A stretch of DNA of 64,000 nt from Alphaproteobacteria bacterium (GTDB lineage: Bacteria; Pseudomonadota; Alphaproteobacteria; Caulobacterales; Maricaulaceae): contig WGNG01000017.1 of NCBI GenBank assembly GCA_016124675.1, positions 1 to 64,000 of the forward strand, written 5' to 3'. Made by a program: the position numbers and the translations under genes. A model generated the notes under the pieces. The model saw nothing but the letters and a program-made list of their open reading frames with translations, searched no databases and had not been told where the DNA came from. Shown piece after piece: positions 8,161 to 17,526 of this stretch (its first letter is position 1; each line of letters starts with the position of its first letter).

Positions 8161-9795
8161 ATGCTGCGCGGTCAGATGATGGACCGTCCGCTCATGATAG
8201 CGGACATTCTCAAGCATGCGGCCCAGAACCACGGCAAGCGAGAGATCGTCTCGCGCATGCCGGACACCGGCCAGATCCATCGCTACGGGTATGCCGATTG
8301 CCACGCGCGCGCGCAGCAACTGGCCAACGCGCTGACCGGCCCCCTGAAGGTGAAGCCGGGCGACCGCATCACCACCATCGCATGGAACACCCACCGCCAT
8401 CTCGAACTCTATTACGCCGTGTCGGGCGTGGGCGCGGTGGTCCACACCGCCAATCCGCGCATGGGACCTGAACAGCTGGCCTGGGTGATCAATCACGCCA
8501 AGGCCAGGCATGTCTTCTTCGACGTCACCTTCGCGCCGCTGGTCGACGCCATCGCGGGCCATTGCAAGAGCGTGAAGAGCTGGGTGGTGATGACCGGCGC
8601 GGCCACGAAGCCGGAGATGAAGACCAAGGCGCTGGTCTATGAAACCCTGCTGACCAACGCCGCACCGCGTTATGAATGGCCGTCCTTCGACGAGAACGCC
8701 GCCGCCGGGCTGTGCTACACCTCGGGCACCACGGGCGAGCCCAAGGGCGCGCTGTACTCCCACCGCTCCACCGTGCTGCACGCCATGGCGTGCCTGGCCG
8801 AGGATGTGATCGGCGTCGGCTCGCGCGGCGTCATCATGCCGGTGGTGCCGATGTTCCACGTCAACGCCTGGGGCGTGCCCTATGCGGCGGCGATGGGCGG
8901 GGCCAAGCTGGTCATGCCCGGCGCTCAGCTCGACGGCGCGAGCCTCCAGGGCCTGATCGAGGCCGAAAGCGTCAGCCAGGTGCTGGGCGTGCCCACGGTT
9001 TGGCTCGGCCTGCTGCAATACCTGCGCGAGAGCGGCAAACGCATCGATTCGGTGCAGAATGTGCTGATGGGCGGCTCGGCCATGCCTGAAGCGCTGTTGC
9101 GCGCCTATGAGGGCGAGTACGGCGTGGACATGCAGCAGGGCTGGGGCATGACCGAGATGAGCCCGCTGGGCACGGTCGGCAAGCTGCTGCCCAAGCATGA
9201 CGATCTGTCCGACGATGAGAAGGTCCGCATCAAGCTCAAGCAGGGCCGGCTGATCTTCGGGGTGGAAATGCGCACGGTTGACGATGACGGCAATGTCCTG
9301 CCCCGCGACGGCCAGTCCTCGGGCCATATCCAGGTGCGCGGCCCCTGGATCATCGAAAGCTATTTCCGCGGCGCCGGGCCGGAAGCCTTTACCGATGACG
9401 GCTGGTTCCGCACCGGCGATGTCGGCTATCTCGACGAAGACGGCTACATGACCATCACCGACCGCTCCAAGGACGTGATCAAGTCGGGCGGCGAATGGAT
9501 CAGCTCCATCGATCTGGAAAACGCCGCCATGGGCCACCCGGACGTGCTGATGGCCGCCGCCATCGGCATGCCCCACCCCAAATGGCAGGAGCGCCCGCTC
9601 CTGATCATCCAGCCGCGCCCCAACACCACGCCCACGGCAGACTCCATCCGCGCCTATCTCGCCGAACGCGTGCCCAAATGGTGGCTGCCCGAGGGCATCG
9701 AGTTCATCGCCGAAATGCCGCTGGGCGCAACGGGCAAGATCCTGAAGACCAAGCTGCGCGAGATGTTCAAGGACTATAAATTCCCCGATGCATGA
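8161..9795 (+). CDS. Medium/long-chain acyl-CoA ligase (AlkK-like)
   Basis: A 544-aa AMP-forming ligase that activates a fatty acid to its CoA thioester through an acyl-adenylate. Motifs in order: [16 protein letters not shown] (A3, near residue 185), [12 protein letters not shown] (A5), [16 protein letters not shown] (A7), [15 protein letters not shown] (A8) and a C-terminal [12 protein letters not shown] with the catalytic Lys. The overall pattern ([22 protein letters not shown]) is that of AlkK/FadD3-like ligases. The ATG at 8161 has GGAGG 7 bases upstream; the open frame continues upstream to 7855 but lacks family similarity. Confidence 0.93.
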   Translation: MLRGQMMDRPLMIADILKHAAQNHGKREIVSRMPDTGQIHRYGYADCHARAQQLANALTGPLKVKPGDRITTIAWNTHRHLELYYAVSGVGAVVHTANPRMGPEQLAWVINHAKARHVFFDVTFAPLVDAIAGHCKSVKSWVVMTGAATKPEMKTKALVYETLLTNAAPRYEWPSFDENAAAGLCYTSGTTGEPKGALYSHRSTVLHAMACLAEDVIGVGSRGVIMPVVPMFHVNAWGVPYAAAMGGAKLVMPGAQLDGASLQGLIEAESVSQVLGVPTVWLGLLQYLRESGKRIDSVQNVLMGGSAMPEALLRAYEGEYGVDMQQGWGMTEMSPLGTVGKLLPKHDDLSDDEKVRIKLKQGRLIFGVEMRTVDDDGNVLPRDGQSSGHIQVRGPWIIESYFRGAGPEAFTDDGWFRTGDVGYLDEDGYMTITDRSKDVIKSGGEWISSIDLENAAMGHPDVLMAAAIGMPHPKWQERPLLIIQPRPNTTPTADSIRAYLAERVPKWWLPEGIEFIAEMPLGATGKILKTKLREMFKDYKFPDA

Positions 9796-9840
9796 CCGGG
9801 TCATGCGCGGCGGGTTTGCATAGGGAGTGGCGCATAGCCC

Positions 9841-10455
9841 ATGCCAGCCAGTGAATGGGGTGCTCGCCTGAGGGCCTTCCGCCAGCGCACCGGGCTGAAA
9901 CAGCTGGCGCTGGCCGACGAGCTTGGCGTCAGCCAGGCCTTCCTGTCGCGCCTGGAAACCGGCGCGGCCAATCCGTCCGACGCCCTGGCGGCGCGAATCG
10001 CCACCTTGCTGGAGCGGCCCTGCAACCGGCTGATCTTTGACGACTGGCGCGCCACCGTGGCGCTGTCACCCGGCTTGTCGAGCCTGCTTGCGCGCCAGCA
10101 CGGCGCCGTGCGCCTGTGCGAATTTTCCGCCGGTTTCCGGGCCATGGGCGGCGCGTTCGAAACCGCGCGCGAGGGCGACGGGCTGGAAGGTCTTCTGGGC
10201 GAGGACGCCGACCGCCAGTTCGCCGCGCTCACCGAGGCCGGCGCGTTCGATGGCGAGGTCGCCGTCAGCGAAAGCACCTGGAGCACGCCGCTCGCAGACG
10301 GCCAGGAGGTCTGTTTTCACTCGGTCAGCGTGCCGGTGCGCGACGATTTCGGCCGCTGGCGGCTGCACTCCAGCCACACCCCGATCAGCGCCGCCCAATA
10401 CCGCAGCCGCATCGCCGCCGGGCTGGAGACGGTGATCCGCGCGCGCAATCCCTAA
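9841..10455 (+). CDS. XRE-family transcriptional regulator
   Basis: A 204-aa protein with an N-terminal Cro/CI-type helix-turn-helix (about residues 8-60: LRAFRQRTGLKQLALADELGVSQAFLSRLE). The C-terminal domain of roughly 140 residues may be a PAS-like sensor, judged by length and hydrophobic pattern only. AGGGAG lies about 11 bases before the ATG. It follows the acyl-CoA ligase by 45 bases in the same direction, so it may be cotranscribed and control that gene, but no operator is apparent. Confidence 0.85.
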   Translation: MPASEWGARLRAFRQRTGLKQLALADELGVSQAFLSRLETGAANPSDALAARIATLLERPCNRLIFDDWRATVALSPGLSSLLARQHGAVRLCEFSAGFRAMGGAFETAREGDGLEGLLGEDADRQFAALTEAGAFDGEVAVSESTWSTPLADGQEVCFHSVSVPVRDDFGRWRLHSSHTPISAAQYRSRIAAGLETVIRARNP

Positions 10456-10486
10456 AGCCCTTGCCAGACGGGATGAGCTCTCCTAT

Positions 10487-10508
10487 CCTTATCGAAAATC
10501 GATAAAGG
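10487..10508 (+). promoter_or_regulatory. Hairpin covering the ribosome binding site of the next gene
   Basis: CCTTATCGA (10487-10495) can pair with TCGATAAAGG (10499-10508, one bulged A), leaving a 3-base AAA loop. The right arm contains the AAGGAG ribosome binding site (10505-10510) of the gene starting at 10519. In the mRNA the hairpin would partly hide that site. It could equally be a DNA-level operator with ATCGA/TCGAT half-sites. Confidence 0.45.
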
Positions 10509-10518
10509 AGCCCTCCCC

Positions 10519-10701
10519 ATGGAATTCATCCTCGTTGCGGTTCTGGTGCACTTCCTGCCCACCATCATCGCCCTGGCGCGCGGCCACCATAACGGCTTTG
10601 CGATCTTCCTGACGAACCTGTTGCTCGGCTGGACCGTGATCGGCTGGATCATCGCCCTGATCTGGTCGGTGACGGCGATCGAGCGGCGGGTGGGGGTTTA
10701 G
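10519..10701 (+). CDS. Superinfection-immunity family membrane protein
   Basis: A 60-aa protein made almost wholly of two membrane helices. It has the signature of the Imm-like superinfection immunity family: an N-terminal hydrophobic helix, then LARGHHNGFAIFLTNLLLGWTVIGWIIALIW. The name comes from phage T4 Imm, which blocks DNA entry by other phages. Most chromosomal copies lie outside prophages and their role is unknown. No phage gene is nearby. AAGGAG lies 8 bases before the ATG inside a small hairpin. Confidence 0.85.
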   Translation: MEFILVAVLVHFLPTIIALARGHHNGFAIFLTNLLLGWTVIGWIIALIWSVTAIERRVGV

Positions 10702-10725
10702 GGGCGGAATCGATCGCTACACTTT

Positions 10726-10798
10726 CCCTCCCCTTGATGGGGAGGGTGGGCCGGCGCGCAGCGCCGGGTCGGGTGGGGTGAGGCGCCGCCCCCTCACC
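10726..10798. repeat. REP-like palindromic element
   Basis: Three successive hairpins: CCCTCCCC/GGGGAGGG (10726-10733/10739-10746), CCGGCGC/GCGCCGG (10751-10757/10761-10767) and GGTGAGG/CCCTCACC (10777-10783/10791-10798). This style of GGGGAGGGTGGG-type intergenic repeat is common in Caulobacterales and relatives (from memory). It sits between two convergent genes and overlaps the nitroreductase stop codon, so it may also end transcription from both sides. Confidence 0.7.
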
Positions 10799-11465
10799 GG
10801 AAATCACAAATCTCCCCCAGCGCCTTCTTCACCGCAGCATGGGCCGGATAGGCCGCGCCGTCCGCCGGATAGCCGGTGACGATCAGCATGACGGGTTTCT
10901 CGCTGGCCGGGCGCTCGCAGATCTCGCTCAGAAACCCCATGGGATTGGGCGTGTGGGTCAGGGTGGCCAGGCCCGCCTGGTGCAGGCTCGCCAGCAAGAG
11001 GCCACACGCAATGCCGACGCTCTCGGTGACATAGTAGTTCTTTTTGTCATCGCCCGGCCTTGGCCCGCCGCGCTTCTGGCCAAACACGGCGATGATCCAG
11101 GGCGCGGTCTCCAGAAACGGCTTGGAGGCGTCGGTGCCCAGCGGCGCCAGCGCCTCCAGCCATTCCGCCCCCGCCTTGCCGGCATAAAAGGCGCGCTCTT
11201 CGGCCTCCGCCGCCTCGCGCAGGCGCGTGCGCAGCGGCCCCTGCCCCAGCACCGTGAAATGCCAGGGCTGGTGATTGGCGCCATTGGGCGCGGTCCCGGC
11301 GGTCAGGATCGCCGTCTCGATGAGGGCGCGCGGCACGGGCCGGTCAGAGAAGTCGCGGATGGTGCGCCGCGTGCGCATCGTTTCGTAAAAGGTCTGCGCG
11401 CGGGCCTGCATCTCTTCTTCAGGCAGCGCCTCGAACGCGAGCGGCAGAAGCTCCGGCGCGCTCAC
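10794..11465 (-). CDS. Nitroreductase-family FMN oxidoreductase
   Basis: A 223-aa flavoprotein of the nitroreductase fold. FMN-binding motifs are RTRRTIRDFSDRPVP (about residues 31-45), the APNGANHQPWHFTVL segment, and the C-terminal SVGIACGLLLASLHQAGLATL...NPMGF. The shape resembles the BluB/iodotyrosine deiodinase-like subgroup, but the substrate cannot be read from the sequence. It starts with GTG, one base after the threonine dehydrogenase stop, so it is translationally coupled to tdh. A REP-like element follows its stop. Confidence 0.88.
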   Translation of the reverse strand: MSAPELLPLAFEALPEEEMQARAQTFYETMRTRRTIRDFSDRPVPRALIETAILTAGTAPNGANHQPWHFTVLGQGPLRTRLREAAEAEERAFYAGKAGAEWLEALAPLGTDASKPFLETAPWIIAVFGQKRGGPRPGDDKKNYYVTESVGIACGLLLASLHQAGLATLTHTPNPMGFLSEICERPASEKPVMLIVTGYPADGAAYPAHAAVKKALGEICDFR

Positions 11466-11466
11466 C

Positions 11467-12513
11467 TCACACCCCCTGCCAGTCCAGGATCACCTTGCCC
11501 GACTTGCCTGACAGCATGGCGTCGAAACCGGCCTGGAACTCTTTGGCCGGCAGGCGGTGGGTGATCAGCTTGGAGACATCGAGCCCGGACTGCAGCATGG
11601 CCAGCATTTTGTGCCAGGTCTCGAACATCTCCCGGCCATAGACGCCTTTGAACGTGATGGCGCGCATGATCAGCGTGCCCATGTCGAGGGTGAAGGGCTT
11701 GGCCGGCAGGCCCAGCATGGCGATCTTGCCGCCCATCACCATGTGCTCGACCATCTGGTGAAAGGCGGGCTCCGCGCCGCTCATCTCAAGGCCCACATCG
11801 AAGCCTTCGGTCATTTTCAGGCGCGCCATGACATCGCGCAGATCCTCGTGTGCGGTGTTGACTGGCGTGGCGGTGGGACAGACCGCTTCCAGCAGGCGCA
11901 GGCGGTCCGGGTTGATATCGGTCACCACCACATGGCGCGCGCCGCAATGGCGCGCCACAGCCGCCGCCATGATGCCGATGGGGCCGGCGCCCGTGACCAG
12001 CACGTCCTCGCCCACCAGATCGAACGCCGTGGCGGTGTGCACCGCATTGCCCAGCGGGTCGAGGAAGGCGGCCTGCTCCATGGACACGTCATCGGGCAGC
12101 GGCACCACGTTGAACGCCGGCAGGCGCAGATATTGCGCGAACGCGCCGGGCATGTTCACGCCCACGCCCATGGTCTCAGGATCAAGGTGGAAGCGCCCGG
12201 CGCGCACGGCGCGGCTCTTCTCGCCCACCACATGGCCCTCGCCCGACACCCGCAAGCCTGGGCGAACCCGCGTCACATCGCGCCCGACCTCTTCGATCAC
12301 GCCGCCAAACTCATGACCCACCACCATGGGCACCGGCACGTTCTTTTGCGCCCAGTCATCGTATTTGTAGATGTGCACATCGGTGCCACAGATCGCCGTC
12401 ATGTGGACCCGGATCAGCACGTCGTCCGGACCGATCTGCGGCCGCTCGACATCCTGCATCCACAGGCCCGCTTCGGGCTTGGCTTTGACGAGGGCTTTCA
12501 TGGTCTGGGACAT
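11467..12513 (-). CDS. tdh: L-threonine 3-dehydrogenase
   Basis: Zinc-dependent medium-chain dehydrogenase (348 aa) that oxidises L-threonine to 2-amino-3-ketobutyrate with NAD. Catalytic zinc ligands are in [13 protein letters not shown] and [13 protein letters not shown]. The NAD-binding turn is [20 protein letters not shown], and the C-terminal [17 protein letters not shown] is typical of Tdh. The usual four-Cys structural zinc loop is reduced: [20 protein letters not shown] keeps no Cys. GGAGG lies 9 bases before the ATG. The partner enzyme Kbl is not adjacent but about 4 kb away, on the same strand. Confidence 0.93.
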   Translation of the reverse strand: MSQTMKALVKAKPEAGLWMQDVERPQIGPDDVLIRVHMTAICGTDVHIYKYDDWAQKNVPVPMVVGHEFGGVIEEVGRDVTRVRPGLRVSGEGHVVGEKSRAVRAGRFHLDPETMGVGVNMPGAFAQYLRLPAFNVVPLPDDVSMEQAAFLDPLGNAVHTATAFDLVGEDVLVTGAGPIGIMAAAVARHCGARHVVVTDINPDRLRLLEAVCPTATPVNTAHEDLRDVMARLKMTEGFDVGLEMSGAEPAFHQMVEHMVMGGKIAMLGLPAKPFTLDMGTLIMRAITFKGVYGREMFETWHKMLAMLQSGLDVSKLITHRLPAKEFQAGFDAMLSGKSGKVILDWQGV

Positions 12514-12636
12514 GGCGGCGAACCTCCGGGCTGCGCGGGTGGGACTGGCGTTGAGCGTTCTAGCGCAAACCGGTTACGCGCGCGACGGGGCCGTTCTGTA
12601 ACAACACTGTGGGCGGCGCGATGCCTGGCGTCCCGC

Positions 12637-12666
12637 TTGGCGCATCGCGCTACACCGGCTTATGAT
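12637..12666 (+). promoter_or_regulatory. Putative promoter of the next membrane-protein gene
   Basis: TTGGCG (12637-12642), an 18-base spacer and TATGAT (12661-12666) form a good housekeeping-type promoter. The two ATG codons at 12662 and 12665 fall inside the -10 box. This argues that translation of the downstream gene begins later, at 12716. Confidence 0.5.
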
Positions 12667-12715
12667 GGCGAAGAACATAGGCCGGAGGGGGGCGCATGAC
12701 ACAGGGCTTGGGGCG

Positions 12716-13180
12716 ATGAGCCGGGGGGCGCCGGCCGGACTGATCGCCGGCATTGCGGTGGCGCCCGCGTTCGGCGCGGCCGTGGCGGTCGCTGGCATGA
12801 TGACACTGTCGGCCCTTCAGGGCACGGCGGCGGCGAACCTGCCGCTGGCTGAGCTCGCCCCGCTGGCGGGGGAGATCTGGCTCTACGCTTTGGCCTTCGC
12901 CTACCCGGCGGCGGCGGTGTTCCTGATCCTGTGGCTCGCCTTGCGGGGCCTCGGCGGTTTCGGCCTGGCGCTGGCCGGCGCGCTGGCGGGGCTGGGCGCC
13001 ATGGCGGCCTATCTGCGCCGCGTCCATGACGGCGACTGGCTGTGGGCGCTGGCCGACGGGCGCGACATCGCCTCCCTCACCCTGCCCGAAGTCCCCGGCG
13101 CCTTCGCCCTGCCCCTGACCGGCCTGATCGCCGGCCTGGCGGCGGCCTGGCTGTTCGGCGCGCTGGCAGGGCGCAGGTGA
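12716..13180 (+). CDS. Membrane protein, unknown function
   Basis: A protein of 154 aa with four likely transmembrane helices and Ala/Gly/Leu-rich composition. The loop RRVHDGDWLWALADGRDIASLTLPE is the most distinctive stretch. I recognise no family. An in-frame start exists at 12662, but it lies inside a candidate -10 box and has no ribosome binding site; 12716 also has only a weak GGGG. It is divergent from tdh with about 200 bases between. Confidence 0.65.
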   Translation: MSRGAPAGLIAGIAVAPAFGAAVAVAGMMTLSALQGTAAANLPLAELAPLAGEIWLYALAFAYPAAAVFLILWLALRGLGGFGLALAGALAGLGAMAAYLRRVHDGDWLWALADGRDIASLTLPEVPGAFALPLTGLIAGLAAAWLFGALAGRR

Positions 13181-13330
13181 GCGGCGGCGGGGTCTATCCC
13201 AGCGGCGCAGCGACCGGCGCCCTGATCAGCGTCATCGCCTGCCGGAAAAGCGGGGATTGGCGGCGCGCCGTCACGGCCTGAGGGGCGCCGTTTGACCACA
13301 TTCTGGTGTAGTGTGACGAAGACGAGCCGC

Positions 13331-13393
13331 CATGACCCCATGAGCGGCGTTTATGACCCCGAAACAGGCGTTTTTGACCTCAAGACACGCGCT
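13331..13393 (+). repeat. Three tandem 21-bp repeats upstream of a lipoprotein gene
   Basis: Units 13331-13351, 13352-13372 and 13373-13393 share a TGACC core near the start and GCG near the end. Units 1 and 2 share TGACCCC and GGCGTT; unit 3 is more diverged. A 21-bp period is two helical turns, so the same face of the DNA is presented three times, as in regulator-binding repeats. The region is also open in the downstream gene's frame, where it would encode three 7-residue units (HDPMSGV, YDPETGV, FDLKTRA). That reading would need an upstream start. Confidence 0.6.
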
Positions 13394-13405
13394 TTGGAGC
13401 CCATC

Positions 13406-13927
13406 ATGACAGCCTTTTCCCGTCTGATAGCCGCCGCCGCAATAGGAGGATGTCTTGCCGCCTGCGCCAGCACGCCCGCGCCCTATTACGGGCCCGCCTC
13501 CATGTCGCGCGATGGAACCGGCTTCTCCGAACTGCGTATCGAGGACCGCCGCTGGCGCGTCAGCTATACCGGCGCGCCGGGCATGAGCGCAGGTGAGGCC
13601 GAGCGCCTGGCGATCCGCCGCGCTGCCGATGTGGTGCTCAATAACCGATTGGAATGGTTCACGATTGTGCATAGCCGCGCACTTGAGGAGCCGCAGGCGC
13701 GCAGCGGCGGATCGCCGGTGCGGGTGGGCGGATCGGTGGGCCGCGGCTGGGGCTCGGGCGGGTTTCGCAGCACCAGCGTGGGCGTCGGGATATCCATGGG
13801 CGTGGGCAGCACGGCGCAGTCGCGGCCGCGGCCTGAGGCGGTGATCGAAATCATTGCCGGATCAGGCGAACCGCGCCCGGACGGCGCCTATGACGCGGCC
13901 ATCATCGCGGCCGAGCCGCGGGTGTGA
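13406..13927 (+). CDS. CC0125/CC1285-like lipoprotein
   Basis: A 173-aa exported lipoprotein. The signal peptide is followed by lipobox LAAC with lipidated Cys20. The mature part begins with a short linker, then the segment [40 protein letters not shown]. That pattern (self-assembling family name from Caulobacter CC0125/CC1285) is of unknown function. A Gly/Ser-rich stretch (about residues 105-140) follows. The ATG at 13406 is chosen because it directly precedes the signal peptide. The frame is open upstream to 13292 through the tandem repeats. Confidence 0.8.
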   Translation: MTAFSRLIAAAAIGGCLAACASTPAPYYGPASMSRDGTGFSELRIEDRRWRVSYTGAPGMSAGEAERLAIRRAADVVLNNRLEWFTIVHSRALEEPQARSGGSPVRVGGSVGRGWGSGGFRSTSVGVGISMGVGSTAQSRPRPEAVIEIIAGSGEPRPDGAYDAAIIAAEPRV

Positions 13928-13994
13928 CCGGCAGGCTTGTCCCCGGTCAGATTGGCTATTGCCAAGGCGGGCCGAGAGCCTAGACCATGTGCCC

Positions 13995-14966
13995 ATGGAT
14001 GCGCTCGCCGAACGCCTGATCGAAGGAAACCGCACTGCGCTGGCGCAGGCGATAACCCTTGTTGAATCAACACGCTGCGATCATCAAGCACGTGCCCGGG
14101 CGCTGCTGACGGATGTGATGGCGCATACCGGGGCGGCCTGGCGCATCGGGCTGACGGGCGTGCCGGGGGTGGGCAAATCCACCCTGATCGAGGCGCTGGG
14201 AACCCATGTGACCGGGCTTGGCCGCAAGGTCGCCGTGCTCGCCGTCGACCCTTCCTCCAGCCGAACAGGCGGGTCGATCATGGGGGACAAGACACGCATG
14301 GGCGCGCTGGCTGTCGACCCTTTCGCCTTCATCCGCCCCTCCCCCAGCGCCGGCACGCTGGGCGGGGTGGCGCGCAAGACGCGCGAGACCATGCTGCTTT
14401 GCGAAGCAGCAGGCTATGATGTTGTTATTGTTGAAACTGTAGGCGTCGGCCAGTCTGAAACCGTCGTGGCGGAAATGGTCGATGTGTTCGTGGCGCTGAT
14501 GCTGCCGGGCGCGGGCGACGAGCTGCAGGGCATCAAGAAGGGGCTTCTGGAGCTGGCGGAAATCCTGTTTGTCAACAAGGCGGACGGGGATAACGCCCCC
14601 CGCGCCCGGCGGGCGGCGCGTGACCTCGAAGCCGCCCTGCACCTGCTCGCCCCCGCCTCGCCCCACTGGTCCCCGCAAGTGTTGACAGGCTCGGCCCTGA
14701 CCGGTGACGGAATCGCCGGTTTATGGGACATGATCGCCAGCCATCGGGACATGATGGAGCGCGCAGGGGTCATGGCGGACCGCCGTTCGGGTCAACAGGT
14801 GCGCTGGCTGTGGTCGATGGTCGAAGCGCGCGTCCTGGACGCGTTCCGCTCCGACCCGTCGGTCATATCCGCCGCCGCCGAACTCGAACGCGCCGTCGCC
14901 TCGGGGCGCCTGCCCGCGAGCGAGGCGGCCGAGCGGCTGTTGACGGCAGGGCGCGTCACAGACTGA
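13995..14966 (+). CDS. meaB: Methylmalonyl-CoA mutase-associated GTPase MeaB
   Basis: A G3E-family P-loop GTPase (323 aa) that guards loading and protects the B12-dependent methylmalonyl-CoA mutase from inactivation. Walker A is GVPGVGKST (residues 55-63), with [18 protein letters not shown] as the switch region, ETVGVGQSE as the G3-type motif and NKAD for guanine specificity. The mutase gene itself is not in this window. The start at 13995 matches the family; an in-frame upstream ATG at 13854 would lie inside the preceding gene. Confidence 0.94.
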   Translation: MDALAERLIEGNRTALAQAITLVESTRCDHQARARALLTDVMAHTGAAWRIGLTGVPGVGKSTLIEALGTHVTGLGRKVAVLAVDPSSSRTGGSIMGDKTRMGALAVDPFAFIRPSPSAGTLGGVARKTRETMLLCEAAGYDVVIVETVGVGQSETVVAEMVDVFVALMLPGAGDELQGIKKGLLELAEILFVNKADGDNAPRARRAARDLEAALHLLAPASPHWSPQVLTGSALTGDGIAGLWDMIASHRDMMERAGVMADRRSGQQVRWLWSMVEARVLDAFRSDPSVISAAAELERAVASGRLPASEAAERLLTAGRVTD

Positions 14967-15018
14967 GGGATAGCCGGCCGGCTATCGCGCCCACAGGCGC
15001 CCGCCCTATCCCTCTGAC
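14967..15018. terminator. Palindromic terminator between convergent genes
   Basis: GATAGCCGGCCGGCTATC (14970-14987) is a perfect 18-bp palindrome directly after the meaB stop. A wider pairing of GAGGGATAG with CTATCCCTC spans the rest of the gap. There is no clear T-run. The position between two convergent genes suggests transcription termination. Confidence 0.5.
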
Positions 15019-16229
15019 TTATCCCCAGCCGGCGGAATGATACGAGCCATGAACCCGGTCTTCGGGAAGGGCGCGGTCAGGATCCGGCGCACCGGCGTCC
15101 AGGCGGCGCCGAGCAGCACCACCACCCCGCCCAGCGCAAGCAGGGTCACGGCGATGACGGCAGCCTGTCCGAAACCGCTCTGGCTCACGAGAACCGCGAT
15201 CGCCACGCCTGCCGTGACCAGACCCGCCACGATCAGCGCGCGCCGGTTGATGAGCAGGGAAATGATGGCAAAAACGCCGATGACGGCCAGCGTCACCGCA
15301 GCATTGCGCGCCGCCGCCGCTGAATCGCCTGCCAGCAAGTGCGCCAGACCAAGGAAGGCGTTCTCACCGAAGCCATCGGCGTCAGCCCTCAGCCCGGTAT
15401 TGGCGATGGTGACCGCCGCACCGAGCAGGGCCGGCGCCGCAAAGACATGAAGCCAGAAGCCGGCGCCCGAGAACCGGGTCTGACGCAGCGGGTCGCGGGC
15501 ATCGAACACGATGCCGGCCGCAAACAGCGCCAAACCGCCAGCAAGGCTGACCAGCGGGTTCCAGACCAGCAGCGAATAGGGGTCGATCATGGCGACCAGA
15601 ACGGTCGCGGTGGTGACGGCCGCCAGACCCAGAAGGCCCATGGCGAACGGCAGGCGGAAGGAGATGTAGTAGAACCAGACCAGCGCACAGACGATGACGC
15701 CGACCCCGACAGGAAAGGCGCGCACGGCCAGGGGCAGGTCATTCATGGCCGCGCCCATGGTGGCGCGGGTCGGCTCATCCAGCTCCGTGAGCCGCTCAAA
15801 CACCGCGCCGATCATGTTCATATCGGCAAAGCCGAAGGTCAGGCGCGCATACGCCCAGATCAGCGCTGCTCCGGCCGAGCCAACAAAGATCAGGCAAAGA
15901 ATGATACCCGGGAGGATGCGCCGCTGGCGGCCCACCAGGACGGCTGACAGGGCGAACGCAGCGAGCGCCACAACACAGGTCAGGGCGACGTCGACAAACT
16001 CGGACGCCAGGGTTTCCGGGTCAGCGCCAATGGCCTGCGCGATCTGGCCGGATGCCACCGCCAGCCCGACAAACAGGATGATCACGCCAATGGTGGTGAA
16101 AATGTCATGGAAGCTGCTCAGGAAGGGCAGATACTCGTCATCCCGGCGCACCGGGCGCGCGGCCGGCATGGCGGCCCCGGCGTCAGCGGCGAAACCGCCA
16201 GCTTGCCGTGCATGGGTAGATTCGATCAT
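15006..16229 (-). CDS. Polytopic membrane protein, unknown function
   Basis: A 407-aa integral membrane protein with about ten to eleven hydrophobic helices after a 35-residue soluble N terminus. The first helix region (FLSSFHDIFTTIGVIILFVGLAVASGQ) and paired short helices suggest a DUF2157/DUF4401-like organisation, but I cannot assign a family. The ATG at 16229 is preceded by AGAGGG and precedes the soluble segment; the frame is open upstream to 16343, overlapping kbl. It is the last gene of the leftward kdsA-hldE-kbl run, 94 bases after kbl. Confidence 0.75.
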   Translation of the reverse strand: MIESTHARQAGGFAADAGAAMPAARPVRRDDEYLPFLSSFHDIFTTIGVIILFVGLAVASGQIAQAIGADPETLASEFVDVALTCVVALAAFALSAVLVGRQRRILPGIILCLIFVGSAGAALIWAYARLTFGFADMNMIGAVFERLTELDEPTRATMGAAMNDLPLAVRAFPVGVGVIVCALVWFYYISFRLPFAMGLLGLAAVTTATVLVAMIDPYSLLVWNPLVSLAGGLALFAAGIVFDARDPLRQTRFSGAGFWLHVFAAPALLGAAVTIANTGLRADADGFGENAFLGLAHLLAGDSAAAARNAAVTLAVIGVFAIISLLINRRALIVAGLVTAGVAIAVLVSQSGFGQAAVIAVTLLALGGVVVLLGAAWTPVRRILTAPFPKTGFMARIIPPAGDKSEG

Positions 16230-16323
16230 GACGCCGCCCTCTTGTGCATCTGTTCGCAGAAGTCTGCCACAAGCCCTTGGCGCTTGCACCTGCCATTGCG
16301 ACGCAGGCCAGGTGAGCTGGAAG

Positions 16324-17526
16324 TCACACCACCCCCAGCTCACGCCCCACTTTGGTGAACGCCGCGATGGCGCGGTCGATCATGTCCGGCGTGTGGGCGG
16401 CGCTCATCTGGGTGCGGATGCGGGCCTGGCCCCTGGGCACCACGGGGAAGAAGAAGCCCATCACGTAGACGCCTTCATGCATGAGGGCGTTGGCCATGCG
16501 CTGGCTCAGCGCCGCATCGCCCAGCATGACCGGGATGATGGGGTGTTCGCCGGGCAGGAGCTTGAAGCCCGCCTCGGACATGCCGGCGCGGAAACGGCGG
16601 GCGTTGTCAAACAGGCGGGCGCGCAGGTCATCGCCTTGCTCCACCAGGTCCAGCGCCGTCAGGCTGGCGCCGGCGATGGCGGGGGCCAGCGAGTTGGAGA
16701 ACAGATAGGGGCGCGAGCGCTGGCGCAGCATGTCAATGACGCTCTGGCGCGCGCAGGTGAAGCCGCCCATGGCGCCGCCCAGCGCCTTGCCCAGCGTGCC
16801 GGTGACGATGTCGATCCGCCCCATGACGCCGCAATGCTCGGGCGTGCCGCGCCCCTTGGCGCCCATGAAGCCGTGGGCGTGACAGTCATCCACCATGGTC
16901 AGGGCGTCATAGCGCTCGGCCAGATCGCAAATGCCCGACAGGTTGGCGATATAGCCGTCCATGGAAAACACGCCGTCGGTGACGATGAGGATGGTGCGCG
17001 CGCCGTCCGCCCGGGCCTGTTTGAGCTTCGCTTCGAGATCTTCCATGTCCGAATTGGCGTAGCGATAGCGCTTGGCCTTGCACAGGCGCACGCCGTCAAT
17101 GATGGAGGCGTGGTTGAGCGCATCGGAGATGATGGCGTCATGCTCGTCGAGCAAGGGCTCGAACAGCCCGCCATTGGCGTCGAAGGCGGCGGCGTAGAGG
17201 ATCGCGTCCTCGTGGCCGGTGAAGGCGGCGAGGCGCCGTTCCAGCTCGCGATGGACATCCTGCGCCCCGCAGATGAAGCGCACTGACGCCACGCCATAGC
17301 CGTAGCGATCCAGCGCCGTCTTGGCCGCTTCGATCAGGCGCGGATCGTTGGCGAGGCCGAGATAATTATTGGCGCAGAAGTTCAGGACATCCTGGCTGCC
17401 GTCTGCAGACTGCACTGAGATTTTCGAAAACTGCTGCGAGGTGATGATCCGTTCGCGCTTGTACAGGCCGTCGGCCTCGATCTCCTTGAGCGTGTCACGC
17501 AGACGGTCGTAAAAACTCGCACTCAT
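16324..17526 (-). CDS. kbl: Glycine C-acetyltransferase (2-amino-3-ketobutyrate CoA ligase)
   Basis: A 400-aa fold-type I PLP enzyme of the alpha-oxoamine synthase family. It splits 2-amino-3-ketobutyrate, made by Tdh, with CoA into glycine and acetyl-CoA. Motifs are [24 protein letters not shown] and the PLP lysine in [15 protein letters not shown]. The N-terminal sequence and 400-aa length match Kbl rather than BioF or HemA. Its start overlaps the hldE stop by four bases (ATGA), so a threonine-catabolic gene is translationally coupled to LPS heptose genes while its partner tdh is elsewhere. Confidence 0.94.
   Translation of the reverse strand: MSASFYDRLRDTLKEIEADGLYKRERIITSQQFSKISVQSADGSQDVLNFCANNYLGLANDPRLIEAAKTALDRYGYGVASVRFICGAQDVHRELERRLAAFTGHEDAILYAAAFDANGGLFEPLLDEHDAIISDALNHASIIDGVRLCKAKRYRYANSDMEDLEAKLKQARADGARTILIVTDGVFSMDGYIANLSGICDLAERYDALTMVDDCHAHGFMGAKGRGTPEHCGVMGRIDIVTGTLGKALGGAMGGFTCARQSVIDMLRQRSRPYLFSNSLAPAIAGASLTALDLVEQGDDLRARLFDNARRFRAGMSEAGFKLLPGEHPIIPVMLGDAALSQRMANALMHEGVYVMGFFFPVVPRGQARIRTQMSAAHTPDMIDRAIAAFTKVGRELGVV

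Noticed and set aside
8101-9804. 567-aa frame antisense to the acyl-CoA ligase
   Set aside because: High-GC shadow frame; composition is His/Gly/Ala/Asp-rich with no motif, while the plus strand has a full adenylate-forming enzyme.
10519-10701. Superinfection-immunity protein as evidence of a prophage
   Set aside because: The family is widespread in chromosomes and no phage gene lies nearby.
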